Counted from the stretch's first letter, positions 17,634 through 26,467 are shown. The stretch is DNA of 64,000 bases from Brevibacterium yomogidense (GCF_900163715.1 NZ_FWFF01000005.1:62001-126000); one strand, 5' to 3'. Program-made: numbers and translations. Notes: generated by a model not told the origin, from the sequence alone.

Positions 17634-19937
17634 TCATCCATGCGCCCACGCGAGGAACTCGTCCGCGTGGAGGACCGGCTTTCCCCACCCGGCGGCCTTC
17701 TTGGCCTTGCCCGATTGGGTGCCGCGCTCCGCGACGACGAGCACATCCGTCCTGGTCTTCGTCATGGTCGGCACGGGGATCAGACCGCGGGTTCGGGCGA
17801 GGTCCTCCATCTGGTCGCGATCCAGCGATCCCAGGGTCGGAGAGACGACCTCTCCGGTGAAGCACACCCGCACTCCGGCCTGGAGCACTGAACCGGCCCC
17901 GGCCGCTTCCTCCAGTTCGAAGCCCTCCGGCAGGATGCTCACACCGAAGTGCTCCTCCACGTCGCGCAGCCGCACGACGATCTCCGCGTCCCGATCCGTC
18001 ACGCGTGACCACGCGTCCTCGAGCATCTGCGCCAGCACGAGCGCCGGGTCGTCCTCGGCGGACAGGTTCCCGCCGACGGTGAATCCCTCCGGGCCTCGGG
18101 CACCGTCCGGTCCGGAGGTGCGGGCGAGGAGGTAGCCGCAGCCTCGGGCGAGGGCCGGGAAGGGCATGCCGCCGTGGCCTGCAGCGTCTCCCCGCAGTCC
18201 TGTTCGGGCGGCGAGGTCGCGGGCCGCACGGGCACGGGCGAGCGCGGTCGGTGCGCGGAGTCCCTCCGCCTCCGCCGCCGTCGTCTCGGTGAGCGGCAGC
18301 TCGACGCCCAGCGGCATGGGCTCGACGCGGCCGACCCGCTTCAGCTCGAAGTCGATCCAGCCCAGCGACTCGTCGATCCGGACTCCGACCGGCACGCGGC
18401 CGGCGAGCAGCGGCGACAATGCCGACCAGGCCTCCGACAGGAGCGGCGCGAGCTGGACGTCGCGGGTCGTGATCCCGAAGTCCGTGCGGGCCGCGTAGAG
18501 GTCGCTCGTGGGGTTCACGACCGTCGTCGCCTCGTCCCCGTCATCGGTGACGGCCGCGATCTCCACCGGCCGTGGACGGTAGCGGTCCCCCGCGTTCCCG
18601 ACGGTGAGCGCAGACAGGTAGACGTCCCCCAGGGACGCCGCGGAACCGCCGGAACCCGCCAGGAAGCGCCGGATGCGGGGATCGGACTTCAGATCCCGTG
18701 GGAGGACGTCGCGTCTGAGCACCAGTCCCTCGAGGCTCGTGCAGCGGGAGAGCGCGACATAGAGCTGACCGTTGGCGAACGTCCCGCCCGTGAGGTCCAC
18801 GACGACGCGGTCCAGCGTCTGGCCCTGGCTCTTGTGGATCGTGATCGCCCACGCGAGCTTCATCGGAAGCTGGGTGAAGGTGCCGATGACCTCGTGAGTC
18901 AGCGAGCCCCCGCTGACGACCGGGCGGGTGATCTCCCACGTGTGCGGACGGACGTCGACGGTGCGGTCGTCGCGCAGATGCACGTGGACGACGGGTTCGC
19001 CGTCGTCACTGCTGATCGCGGTGATCTTCCCGATCGACCCGTTCACCCAGCGATCGGACGGGTCGTTGTTCAGCAGCATCACCTGGGCTCCGACGGCGAG
19101 CGCGAGATCGTCGTCGGTGGGGTGCTCGAACCCGTCCGTGTCTCCGCGGATCTCCGCGCGGAATGTCTGGGTCGGAGCGTCGAGGCGCTCCAGCATCCGA
19201 CGATTCCTGGAGCGCACGATGCGGTTGGTGGTGGCGAGCGTCAGCCAGAACTCGTCGAGTGCCGGCTCGAAGTCCGCGTCCGTGCGGGCATTCAGCTCCG
19301 CGCGGGCGTCGTCCAGCAGCGTTCCCTCCCGCACCGCATTCAGCAGGTCCACCAGGCGCGAGTCACCGACCTGTCGGAAGACCGTCGTGAGCTCGACCGA
19401 GGGGAACGCATCGGGTTCGAAGGACTTCGCGGAGAAGAAGTACGGCGTGCCGAAATGCTCTTCGACGTATGCCGCTTCGTCATCGTGCACGACAGGCGGC
19501 AGCTGATAGAGGTCACCGACCAGCACCAGCTGGACGCCTCCGAACGGCTCTCCCGGCTGTGGGCCGAACCGTTCCAGAGCTGCGGCGAGCGCGTCGAAGA
19601 GATCGGCGCGCACCATGGACGCCTCGTCGATGATGAGGGTGTCCAGCGAGGCGAGCGCCTTTGCGAAGCGGCCCGGGTAGTACCGGCCGCTGCGCACCGT
19701 CTCCGCGTTCACCCCCATGGGGAACGAGAAGAGCCGATGGATCGTGTACCCGTCGACGTTCAGTGCGGCGATGCCGGTGGGTGCGACGGAGAGGACGTTC
19801 CGGTCCGTCGTGTCCACGAAGTGCCGGATGAGCGTCGACTTCCCCGTTCCCGCGCGCCCGGTGAGGAACAGGTGGCGACCAGCACTCAGGAGTTCCAGCG
19901 CGTGCTGGAACTCCTGAGTGAGCGTGAGGCTGCTCAT
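17634..19937 (-). CDS. PIF1-like helicase with C-terminal BRCT-like domain
   Basis: A superfamily 1B DNA helicase, 767 residues. The N-terminal motor has Walker A GRAGTGKST (27-35), Walker B LIIDEASMVR, a QLVLVGDLYQLPP motif III, and the C-terminal motor motifs HKSQGQTLDRVVVDL and YVALSRC. The middle region (about 450-680) has no motif I recognise. The last 80 residues (VCFTGEVV ... VLVVAERGTQSGKAKKA) look like a BRCT domain. Start ATG 19937 overlaps the mycoredoxin stop (ATGA). A role in genome maintenance is inferred from the family. Confidence 0.88.
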   Translation of the reverse strand: MSSLTLTQEFQHALELLSAGRHLFLTGRAGTGKSTLIRHFVDTTDRNVLSVAPTGIAALNVDGYTIHRLFSFPMGVNAETVRSGRYYPGRFAKALASLDTLIIDEASMVRADLFDALAAALERFGPQPGEPFGGVQLVLVGDLYQLPPVVHDDEAAYVEEHFGTPYFFSAKSFEPDAFPSVELTTVFRQVGDSRLVDLLNAVREGTLLDDARAELNARTDADFEPALDEFWLTLATTNRIVRSRNRRMLERLDAPTQTFRAEIRGDTDGFEHPTDDDLALAVGAQVMLLNNDPSDRWVNGSIGKITAISSDDGEPVVHVHLRDDRTVDVRPHTWEITRPVVSGGSLTHEVIGTFTQLPMKLAWAITIHKSQGQTLDRVVVDLTGGTFANGQLYVALSRCTSLEGLVLRRDVLPRDLKSDPRIRRFLAGSGGSAASLGDVYLSALTVGNAGDRYRPRPVEIAAVTDDGDEATTVVNPTSDLYAARTDFGITTRDVQLAPLLSEAWSALSPLLAGRVPVGVRIDESLGWIDFELKRVGRVEPMPLGVELPLTETTAAEAEGLRAPTALARARAARDLAARTGLRGDAAGHGGMPFPALARGCGYLLARTSGPDGARGPEGFTVGGNLSAEDDPALVLAQMLEDAWSRVTDRDAEIVVRLRDVEEHFGVSILPEGFELEEAAGAGSVLQAGVRVCFTGEVVSPTLGSLDRDQMEDLARTRGLIPVPTMTKTRTDVLVVAERGTQSGKAKKAAGWGKPVLHADEFLAWAHG

Positions 19938-20215
19938 CCTGCGGCGGAGAGCTCCTCGAGCTTCGCCTTCACCTGCGCCTGCGACGGGTTCGTCTGCGTG
20001 GACCCGTCGGAGAACAGCAGCGTGGGGACCGTCTGGTTGCCGCCGTTCGCCTCTTCGACGATGGCCGCACCGTTGGAGATGTCCTCGATGTTCACCTCGG
20101 AGTAGTCGATCCCGACCTGGTCGAGCTGCGGCTTGAGCCGACGGCAGTAGCCGCACCACGACGTCGTGAACATCGTGACGGCACCCTCTTCGGGCAGGAA
20201 CTGCTCAACACTCAT
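19934..20215 (-). CDS. Mycoredoxin-type glutaredoxin
   Basis: A 93-residue thioredoxin-fold protein with active site Cys21-Gly-Tyr-Cys24 (SWCGYCRRLK) and the cis-Pro motif TVPTLLF. Actinobacterial mycoredoxins with this layout reduce mycothiol-mixed disulfides, and that is the likely role. The start ATG 20215 is preceded by GAGGAGGAG. It overlaps the helicase gene by 4 nt, so redox protein and helicase are made from one message. I know no functional reason for this pairing. Confidence 0.88.
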   Translation of the reverse strand: MSVEQFLPEEGAVTMFTTSWCGYCRRLKPQLDQVGIDYSEVNIEDISNGAAIVEEANGGNQTVPTLLFSDGSTQTNPSQAQVKAKLEELSAAG

Positions 20216-20233
20216 GTCTTCTCCTCCTCAGTC

Positions 20234-20259
20234 GAGCGCACCCCGGACATCGTGCGCTC
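20234..20259. other. 8-bp hairpin upstream of the mycoredoxin gene
   Basis: GAGCGCAC pairs with GTGCGCTC across 10 nt. It lies 19 bases before the mycoredoxin start and 110 past tenA. It could be a second terminator for the thiamine operon or part of the mycoredoxin leader. Confidence 0.4.
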
Positions 20260-20319
20260 TCACCACCGACAACAGCACCCGGCCCGCGACTGTTCCCGGG
20301 CGTGCCGTCGGGTCTCGCG

Positions 20320-20335
20320 CCGGGCGTGCGCCCGG
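20320..20335 (-). terminator. Hairpin downstream of tenA
   Basis: CCGGGC pairs with GCCCGG over a 4-nt loop, 34 bases past the tenA stop. It is the best terminator candidate for the thiamine operon. Confidence 0.5.
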
Positions 20336-20350
20336 GTTCGCAGCCGTGCG

Positions 20351-20388
20351 TCACACGCTCCAGTCCTGGTCACACACTCCAGTCCTGG
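20351..20388. repeat. 19-bp tandem duplication across the tenA stop
   Basis: Two adjacent 19-bp copies (20351-20369 and 20370-20388) differ at one base. The second contains the last five sense codons and the stop of tenA; the first repeats them just beyond the stop. Confidence 0.85.
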
Positions 20389-21074
20389 AAGGCCGCCGAG
20401 GTCGCCCAGAAGTGCAGTTCGTACACCGTCGCCTGTGCGAAGGCGTCGGCCATCCGCCTCCGGCCGTCCTCCGTCGTCCCGGCTGCGCATCGTTCGTAGA
20501 GCGTGACCGCGTCGTCGACGGCGGAGTCGAAGTCGGGTGAGTCGTACGCCTGCACCCACGCGGCGTACGGGTTGGCGGTGAGGTCGCCGGCGCGCTCGAC
20601 GAGCACCTTCCCCATGTGGGCGTACACCCAGAAGCACGGGAGGACGGCTGCGACGCCCGCCTCGTAGGGCTCGGTCGCGGCGGTCGCCACGAGGTAGGAG
20701 ACGTAGCCCAGCGTGGTCGGCGACGGCTCCGCGACGCCGCCGGGGGCGATCTCCTCGGAGACCTTCGCGAACCGGTCGTCCGACAGCAGGTCCGCGTGCA
20801 TCACCGTCTCCGCCTCGACGGCGTCTGCGGCGGACCGGTTCCAGAACCGGGCCTCCTCCGCGGTGGGCGCCTTCGCCGCGAGCAGCGACATCGCCTTCGC
20901 GTATCCGTTGAGGTAGAGACCGTCCTGGTGGATGTAGTTCACGAAGGACTGGGCGTCCAGGTCGCCCGCGGCCAGTCGGTCGAGGAAGTCGAGCGCCTCG
21001 ATCTTCTCCAGCGTCCCCGACACCCCGGCCCACACCGCGCTGCTGTGCTCACCCTGTTCATACGTCCGCATCAT
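20370..21074 (-). CDS. tenA: TenA-family aminopyrimidine aminohydrolase
   Basis: Salvages thiamine breakdown products by hydrolysing aminomethyl- or formylaminopyrimidines; some homologues also cleave thiamine. The 234-residue all-helical product has Cys147 in LPCFWVYAHMGK, the nucleophile position of the TenA_C class, and the late YELHFWATS stretch near the C-terminus. Start ATG 21074 overlaps the thiD stop (ATGA; a second ATG follows immediately). It is the last gene of thiM-thiE-thiD-tenA, so the TPP riboswitch should control it. The last codons are duplicated beyond the stop. Confidence 0.92.
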   Translation of the reverse strand: MMRTYEQGEHSSAVWAGVSGTLEKIEALDFLDRLAAGDLDAQSFVNYIHQDGLYLNGYAKAMSLLAAKAPTAEEARFWNRSAADAVEAETVMHADLLSDDRFAKVSEEIAPGGVAEPSPTTLGYVSYLVATAATEPYEAGVAAVLPCFWVYAHMGKVLVERAGDLTANPYAAWVQAYDSPDFDSAVDDAVTLYERCAAGTTEDGRRRMADAFAQATVYELHFWATSAAFQDWSV

Positions 21075-22111
21075 GCTTCTCCCTGTCCTTGACCGTGCCG
21101 ACCTTGGTCTTGCTGTCCCTGTCCGTGCGGTCCTCGCACGTGGCTCGTGAGGTCGACCAGATGGTCGACCGGTCCGTGGGCATCGGCCGGGTCGTACGCG
21201 AGCCGCCACCCGGACCCCGACCCGATCGCGCGGGCGAGGTAGGCGAGTGCGCTGGCGACGACCTCGGCGATGGCGTCCGGCGACGACATGTCGCGGCCCG
21301 CATGCACTGCCGCCGCCGTCTCCGCGGTGATCGCGGCCGACAGCGTGCAGCCGGTCCCGTGCGTGTGCGGGGTCGCGATCCGCCGGTGGTGGAACTCGCG
21401 GAGGACGACGTCGCCGTCCTGGACCCACTCTCCCGAGGCCGCTGCCGCCGCCGAGGTCCCGGTCGCCGCCGCGACCGCGAGCACGTCGACGAGCCGGTCG
21501 CCGTCCATGTGGCCGCCCTTGAGGAGGACGGCGCGGGAGCCTCGGCGGACGAGCTCGACCGCCTGGGCGCGCTGCTGGGAGACGTCCGCGGCCTCGGTGA
21601 CCTCATCGCCCAGCAGCAGGGCGGCCTCCGGGAGGTTGGGTGTGATGAGCTGGGCGACCGGAGTGAGCAGATCGCGCACCGCGGTCACCGCGTCGCTCTC
21701 GAGGAGGCGATGCCCCGACGTCGCGACCATGACCGGGTCGACGGTGAAGAAGCCCAGGTGGGAACTCCCGTCCTCGCGGGTCCGTGCGGCGCGGTCCACT
21801 GCGAGTTCGACGAGCGCACGGGAGCCCAGCATCCCTGTCTTGGACGCGTCGACCGGCATGTCGTCGAGCACACTGGCGAACTGATCGGCGACGAAGTCCG
21901 TGTCGATCGGGTAGACGCGGCTGACGCCGTGCGTGTTCTGGGCGACGAGGGCGGTGATGACGGTCGTGCCGTAGACGGCGCGGGCGGTGAACGCCTTGAG
22001 GTCCGCGTGGATGCCGGCGCCTCCGGAGGGGTCCGTCCCCGCGATCGACAGGGCGACAGGCGGGCGGGAGTGGGCAGGCACGGGCACTGACGCTGGCACA
22101 GGCGAGGTCAT
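21071..22111 (-). CDS. thiD: Hydroxymethylpyrimidine / HMP-phosphate kinase
   Basis: Phosphorylates HMP and HMP-P to HMP-PP for thiamine synthesis. The 346-residue product is a ribokinase-fold kinase with SIAGTDPSGGAGIHADLK near the start, KTGMLGS, DPVMVATSG and the anion-hole motif HTHGTGCTLSAA. The N-terminus has a Pro/Val-rich lead. The last 20 residues (GPHGQGQQDQGRHG...) are a low-complexity tail built from short repeats. It follows thiE by 32 nt and overlaps tenA by 4 nt. Confidence 0.95.
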   Translation of the reverse strand: MTSPVPASVPVPAHSRPPVALSIAGTDPSGGAGIHADLKAFTARAVYGTTVITALVAQNTHGVSRVYPIDTDFVADQFASVLDDMPVDASKTGMLGSRALVELAVDRAARTREDGSSHLGFFTVDPVMVATSGHRLLESDAVTAVRDLLTPVAQLITPNLPEAALLLGDEVTEAADVSQQRAQAVELVRRGSRAVLLKGGHMDGDRLVDVLAVAAATGTSAAAAASGEWVQDGDVVLREFHHRRIATPHTHGTGCTLSAAITAETAAAVHAGRDMSSPDAIAEVVASALAYLARAIGSGSGWRLAYDPADAHGPVDHLVDLTSHVRGPHGQGQQDQGRHGQGQGEA

Positions 22112-22143
22112 AGAGGCCTTTCGGGTGGAGCGAGGACGCTCAG

Positions 22144-22899
22144 TCAGGCGGCGAGGTAGGAGCTGCGGATGGCGTTCGCCGCAGCGCGGGGATCCTCGGC
22201 TGTGCAGATCGCGGACACGACGCAGATGCCCAGGAGCGGAGCGTCGCGCAGTGCGGGGGCGCGGTCCGCGGTGATCCCGCCGATCGCGACGGCTGGCAGT
22301 CCCATCTCTGCGGCGATGGACGCCAGGGCGGCGGTGCGCTCGGGGCCGATCCCCGCGGGTGCGCCCTGCTTGGTCGTCGTGTCGTGCACCGGACCGATGC
22401 CCACGAGGTCGACGAGCGCGGCTCCCGTCGTCTCGTCGCGCAGGGAGCCGGCGACGGAGAACTCGGCGGGGCTGCCGGCGGACAGCCCGACGAGAGGGTC
22501 CGGGCCCAGGACCGCGCGGACGTCCTCGACCGGTTCGTCGGTCTGGCCCACGTGGACGTGGACGTCGAGGCCCTCGGCGCGAAGTGACTTCACGACCTCG
22601 AGCCGGTCGTCGACGAAGACTGCGACGGGACGGGCGGAGGATGCCGCGGGGGTGGCGTCTGGAGAGATCGACCGTCCGGTGGCCTCGATCGCGGCGATGG
22701 TCTCGCGGGTCAGCGCGGCGACCTCAGCGTCGGAGGCGTGCTTGTCGCGGATCTGGACGATGCCGACTCCGCCGGCGACGGCCTCGGCGGCGGTCTGCGG
22801 GACGGTGCGGCCGGCAGCCGCGCACTGGGCGGTGTCGGTCACGAGGTACAGGCTCCAGTCGTAGGGAGCCAGGCGTGCGGGCAGGACGGGAGTGGGCAT
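22144..22899 (-). CDS. thiE: Thiamine-phosphate synthase
   Basis: Joins HMP-PP and hydroxyethylthiazole phosphate into thiamine phosphate. The 251-residue TIM barrel begins with the ThiE signature DWSLYLVTDTAQC and has VQIRDKHA, DVHVHVGQTDEP (close to the usual GQ.D motif), VGIGPVHDTTTK and VAIGGIT. Its start ATG overlaps the thiM stop by one base (TGATG). Insertions of Ala/Ser around residues 75-85 are longer than usual. Confidence 0.95.
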   Translation of the reverse strand: MPTPVLPARLAPYDWSLYLVTDTAQCAAAGRTVPQTAAEAVAGGVGIVQIRDKHASDAEVAALTRETIAAIEATGRSISPDATPAASSARPVAVFVDDRLEVVKSLRAEGLDVHVHVGQTDEPVEDVRAVLGPDPLVGLSAGSPAEFSVAGSLRDETTGAALVDLVGIGPVHDTTTKQGAPAGIGPERTAALASIAAEMGLPAVAIGGITADRAPALRDAPLLGICVVSAICTAEDPRAAANAIRSSYLAA

Positions 22900-23759
22900 C
22901 AGTGTGTCCTTTCCACGGTCTCGACCGTGACGTCGACGGCGGTGAGATCGTCCTCGGACACCGTGTGCAGGGCGTCGAGGAAGGCGACGGCGAAGGAGCC
23001 GGGGGCCTCGGCGGTGCGTGCGGCGACCTCGCCCGCGGCCGCGAAGTGGACGTGCGCGGTCACGACGGCGGCGAAGCGGTCCCCGGCCAGGTCCGGTCCC
23101 TGATCCGCGGGGACGGCACCCAGGTAGGCCGCCGTGAGCGCGGCGAGCGAGCAGCCGGTGCCCACGACGAGCGGCATGAGGGGTGAGCCGCCGGCCACGC
23201 GGGCGCGGACGAGGCGGCCCGGGTCCTCAGGGTCGGTGCCGATGATCGCATCGCGCGGGCCCGAGACGGCGATGATCGCGCCTGTGTCGATGGCGAGGCG
23301 GCCGGCGTGGTCGAGGATCGCGTCGACCTCGTCCGTGGATTCGATGCCGCGTCCTCCGGCCCCGGCGCCGGCCAGTCCCGCGATCTCCGAGGCGTTGCCG
23401 CGGATGCAGGTGGGCCCCGACTGCGCGAGGCGGCGGATGTGCACGGTGCGGTGGTCGACCCCGCCGAAGGACACGGGGTCCAGCACCCAGGGAGTGTCCG
23501 ATTCAGCGGCGGCCGCGGTCGCGGCATCGGCGGCGAGCAGCTGGTGACTGGTCGCGGTGCCGAAGTTCACGAGGATGCCGTTGGCAAGGCGGGCGAACTG
23601 GGCGGCGTCCGCCTCGTGGTCCAGCATGGCCGGCGAGGCTCCGGCGGCCAGCAGCACGTTCGCGCTGAACTGCTGCACGACGGTGTTGGTGATGCATTGG
23701 ACGAGCGGCACCTGGGCGCGCATCGTAGTGAGGTGTGCGGCGACGTCGACTGTCGTCAT
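22899..23759 (-). CDS. thiM: Hydroxyethylthiazole kinase
   Basis: Phosphorylates the thiazole moiety for salvage. The 286-residue product has PLVQCITNTVVQQFSANVLLAAGASPAM, the motif DPVSFGG, CIRGNASEIAGLAG and the GTGCSLAALTAAYL anion-hole motif. Start ATG 23759 has AAGGG 6 nt upstream, lying in the 3' strand of the riboswitch closing helix. It is the first gene of the thiamine salvage operon. No thiC or thiG is seen, so the operon alone supports salvage and assembly, not full synthesis. Confidence 0.96.
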   Translation of the reverse strand: MTTVDVAAHLTTMRAQVPLVQCITNTVVQQFSANVLLAAGASPAMLDHEADAAQFARLANGILVNFGTATSHQLLAADAATAAAAESDTPWVLDPVSFGGVDHRTVHIRRLAQSGPTCIRGNASEIAGLAGAGAGGRGIESTDEVDAILDHAGRLAIDTGAIIAVSGPRDAIIGTDPEDPGRLVRARVAGGSPLMPLVVGTGCSLAALTAAYLGAVPADQGPDLAGDRFAAVVTAHVHFAAAGEVAARTAEAPGSFAVAFLDALHTVSEDDLTAVDVTVETVERTH

Positions 23760-23763
23760 GACG

Positions 23764-23865
23764 ATCCCTTCGCTAGTGCTGACTAGAGCAGGTTCGGTGG
23801 GTGTGATCTCAGCCCTCCACGTCGTCCACCGCCGGTGCGGCGCGCGAGGTGGGGCACCCCATGTC
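23764..23865 (-). promoter_or_regulatory. TPP riboswitch (THI element) controlling thiM operon
   Basis: Read on the minus strand, the leader has the conserved elements in order: GACATGGGGTGCCCC, GGGCTGAGATCACACCC, ACCGAACCTG and CTAGTCAGCACTAGCGAAGGGA. This is the expected layout of the thiamine pyrophosphate aptamer, with a GC-rich variable arm between the first two. The final GAAGGGA is also the thiM ribosome binding site, so TPP binding should hide it and block translation. Confidence 0.93.
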
Positions 23866-23988
23866 ACTTGTCCGGGCAGTCTAACCGGTGGCCGAGGCCT
23901 GGGTCACACGGGGCGACCGGTGGTCGGCTGAGGGGGTCTCGACTGATCGGTGGCCGGGGTGGCACAGTCCCCGCCGGGAGCGTCCGTC

Positions 23989-24026
23989 TAGGATCAGATG
24001 ATCCCCCACACATGCCAGGCATGTGT
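23989..24026 (+). promoter_or_regulatory. Putative tesB promoter -10 and 19-bp palindrome
   Basis: TAGGAT (23989-23994) is an actinobacterial -10-like hexamer without a clear -35. ACACATGCCAGGCATGTGT (24008-24026) is a perfect inverted repeat around one central base, placed where transcription would begin and 25 bases before the thioesterase start. This suggests a repressor site. I do not recognise the motif. Confidence 0.45.
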
Positions 24027-24050
24027 CCCCACCCGCTGATCGGAGGCTCC

Positions 24051-24857
24051 ATGCCGGAAGTCCAGTTCTCCCACGCCGCCCCGATGGACGGGTCGTTCAC
24101 GGAGATGATGTCGCTCGAGGAGATCGACACGAACATCTACCGCGCGGGCTACGTCTTCGAAGAGCCCTACGCCCTGTACGGCGGACAGGTCGCCGCGCAG
24201 TCGCTCATGGCGGCGGGACTGACCGTGGACGACGACCGGGCGCCGCATTCCCTGCACGGATATTTCCTGCGCCCCGGCAACGCCGCGAAGCCCACCGTCC
24301 TCCAGGTGTTCCGCGACCGCGACGGGCGGTCGTTCTCCGCACGCCGCGTCGTGGCGCTGCAGGAGGGCAAGGTCATCTTCAGCATGTCCGCGTCGTTCGC
24401 CCACCCCGTGGAGAGCCCCGAGTACGGCGATCGGCTGCCGGTCGAGGAGGCGCCCAAGGGCACGCACTCCACGCTGCCGCGCATGTTCGGCTTCGAGGCG
24501 CGGACGACGGAGCAGGTGTACGACGCGAAGGACTACCCGCTGCGCTTCTGGGCGCGCTGCACGGAGGACCTGGGCGACTCGCAGCTGCTGCACCAGTGCG
24601 CGCTCACGTACCTGTCGGACATCTCGTCCGGTGTGGGCGCCTACAACACGGAGGACTTCCGGTCGGACGCGAGCCTCGACCACGTCGTGTGGTTCCACCG
24701 GGAGATCGACATGAACGGCTGGGTCCTCATGGACCTGCACCCGGAGGCCGTCACCCACGGTCGCGGGCTGTACCGGGGACGGCTGGGCGACGAGAACGGC
24801 GAGCACCTGGCGACGATCGCGCAGGAGACATTGTTCCGCCCGACCAAGAAGGACTGA
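24051..24857 (+). CDS. tesB: Acyl-CoA thioesterase II (TesB family)
   Basis: Predicted to hydrolyse medium- to long-chain acyl-CoA to free fatty acid and CoA. The 268-residue double hot-dog protein has YGGQVAAQSLMAAG, HSLHGYFLRPGN and the C-terminal SLDHVVWFHRE motifs typical of TesB; the latter two carry residues usually assigned to catalysis. Start ATG 24051 has GGAGG 5 nt upstream. It is a single-gene unit with a palindrome in its leader and the hairpin repeat at 24918-24989 downstream. Confidence 0.93.
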   Translation: MPEVQFSHAAPMDGSFTEMMSLEEIDTNIYRAGYVFEEPYALYGGQVAAQSLMAAGLTVDDDRAPHSLHGYFLRPGNAAKPTVLQVFRDRDGRSFSARRVVALQEGKVIFSMSASFAHPVESPEYGDRLPVEEAPKGTHSTLPRMFGFEARTTEQVYDAKDYPLRFWARCTEDLGDSQLLHQCALTYLSDISSGVGAYNTEDFRSDASLDHVVWFHREIDMNGWVLMDLHPEAVTHGRGLYRGRLGDENGEHLATIAQETLFRPTKKD

Positions 24858-24917
24858 GCCGCAGCGCTGACGGGCCGCAGTTCTGACGGGGCGGCGGGGC
24901 GCGACCGTCGTCACCCG

Positions 24918-24989
24918 CGCGACCCACCAGCTTTCATCAGGTCGCACGACTTCTTTCCTATGCGGTCTGATGAAAGCTGGTGGGTCGCG
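24918..24989 (+). repeat. Dispersed hairpin repeat, copy A
   Basis: A 72-nt inverted repeat with 29 pairs, two of them G-T, and no mismatch in the stem. The core arm is CCACCAGCTTTCATCAG and the loop region contains CTTCTTTC. It lies between convergent genes tesB and the MFS transporter. Related copies are at 36572, 38512 and 45959. It may serve as a bidirectional terminator; I do not recognise the family. Confidence 0.85.
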
Positions 24990-25058
24990 GTTGCGGTCGC
25001 GGTGCTCGTGGCCGACAGATCCGGGCGGCGGCTCGGCAGATCCGGGTCAGGGTGGCTG

Positions 25059-26459
25059 CTAGACCGCCCCTGCTCCGGCCTCGAGCTCGTCGTCGATGAA
25101 GCCGCGGCGGCTGGCACGGTAGCCGACGATCGCCATGAGCACTGTCGCGGCGACCAGCCCCAGCAGGATCGCCGACCACTCCCCCGTCGCGCCGTACACG
25201 ACACCGACGATCAGCGGGCCCGCGGCCGCCACGAAGTAGCCGTACGGCTGGACGAAGCCGGACACGCGGGCCGTGACCAGTGGGGTCCGGCTGCGCGCGG
25301 GGATGAGAGCGATCGCGGTGGGGAAGCAGAAGCCGCCCAGCCCCAGCAGGAACGCCCACAGCAGCGGCCACGTGTCCGCGGCGAGGTACAGCCCCAGGTA
25401 GCCCGCGGCCGCGAACACGGAGAACACGACTGGATAGATCGCGAGCCAGCGTGATCGGTCGATGATCGTGGGCATCGTGAGTCCGCCGATGATGTTGAGC
25501 GCGCCGACGAGCGCCAGCGCCACGGATCCGACCGACGCCGACACGCCGTTGTCGATGTAGACCTGCGGCAGCCACCCCATCTGGAAATACGCGTTCATCG
25601 ACTGCAGCCCGAAGAACAGCATGAGGAACACGGCGGTGGGTGCCCGCCACAGTGACGCGCGGGCGCGCGCCGGCGGGGTGGAATCGGATACCGACGCCGA
25701 GGCGGTGGCGGCATCCGAGCCGCCCGGCACCTCGGGAGTCGCGGACGCATCGACTGTCGCAGGCGCCTCGGGAGTCTTCGGTACCTCGGCAATCTCTGTC
25801 GCCTCGGCAGTCTCTGGCGTCTCGGGAACCTCCGGCACCACACGCGTCCGCGCGAGCGAGGGGAAGTCGAAACCGGTGCGCGCCGCGATGACCACCCAGA
25901 CGACGACCTGGCCGGCGGCGAAGATCGCCCAGACGAACAGCGCGCCCCGCCACGCGTCATCGCCGTGGAAGAGGAGGGCGCTCAGGGGACCCAGCGCCCC
26001 GGAGAGACCAAGTACCGAGGTGTAGATCGTCATGAGCGCGATGATGTTCCGCCCGCCGTGATTCTTGATCCACGCGGGCAGCAGCACGTTGGCGAGCGCA
26101 ATGCCGACGACCACGCAGGCGGTGAGCGCGATGAACAGCCAGAACACGCCCACCCACGGCCGGGCCGCCAGGCCGATGAGCGTGAGCACCATGCCCCACG
26201 TGAGCATCTTGCTCAGCCCGAAGCGTGAGGCCAGGGGCACAGCGGCGAGCCCCATGACGGCGAAGAAGAAGCCGGGCATCGCCGTGACGACACCCGCCAG
26301 CCGGCCGCCGGCGCCGAACGAGGTGAGCACCCCGTCGAGCACGGCGCCCAGCGACGCGATGCCTGCACGGAGGTTGATCGCCGCGATGAACACGGCGACG
26401 AAGATCAGCAGCACCGGCAGATACCGCGTGGGGCGACCCGGCGCCGGGGAAGGAGTCAT
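25059..26459 (-). CDS. MFS transporter, CynX/NimT-like
   Basis: A 466-residue, 12-helix major facilitator. The first helix (VFIAAINLRAGIASLGAVLDG) and overall pattern resemble the CynX/NimT group, some members of which export cyanate, nitroimidazoles or other small molecules. The loop between helices 6 and 7 carries an unusual insertion of about 60 residues (roughly 205-265) of Pro/Glu/Thr/Ala repeats coded by degenerate 18-bp units. ATG 26459 has GGGGAGG 8 nt upstream, but this site lies in one arm of a hairpin formed with the guaB 3' region. The substrate is unknown. Confidence 0.82.
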   Translation of the reverse strand: MTPSPAPGRPTRYLPVLLIFVAVFIAAINLRAGIASLGAVLDGVLTSFGAGGRLAGVVTAMPGFFFAVMGLAAVPLASRFGLSKMLTWGMVLTLIGLAARPWVGVFWLFIALTACVVVGIALANVLLPAWIKNHGGRNIIALMTIYTSVLGLSGALGPLSALLFHGDDAWRGALFVWAIFAAGQVVVWVVIAARTGFDFPSLARTRVVPEVPETPETAEATEIAEVPKTPEAPATVDASATPEVPGGSDAATASASVSDSTPPARARASLWRAPTAVFLMLFFGLQSMNAYFQMGWLPQVYIDNGVSASVGSVALALVGALNIIGGLTMPTIIDRSRWLAIYPVVFSVFAAAGYLGLYLAADTWPLLWAFLLGLGGFCFPTAIALIPARSRTPLVTARVSGFVQPYGYFVAAAGPLIVGVVYGATGEWSAILLGLVAATVLMAIVGYRASRRGFIDDELEAGAGAV

Positions 26460-26467
26460 GCGATCAT

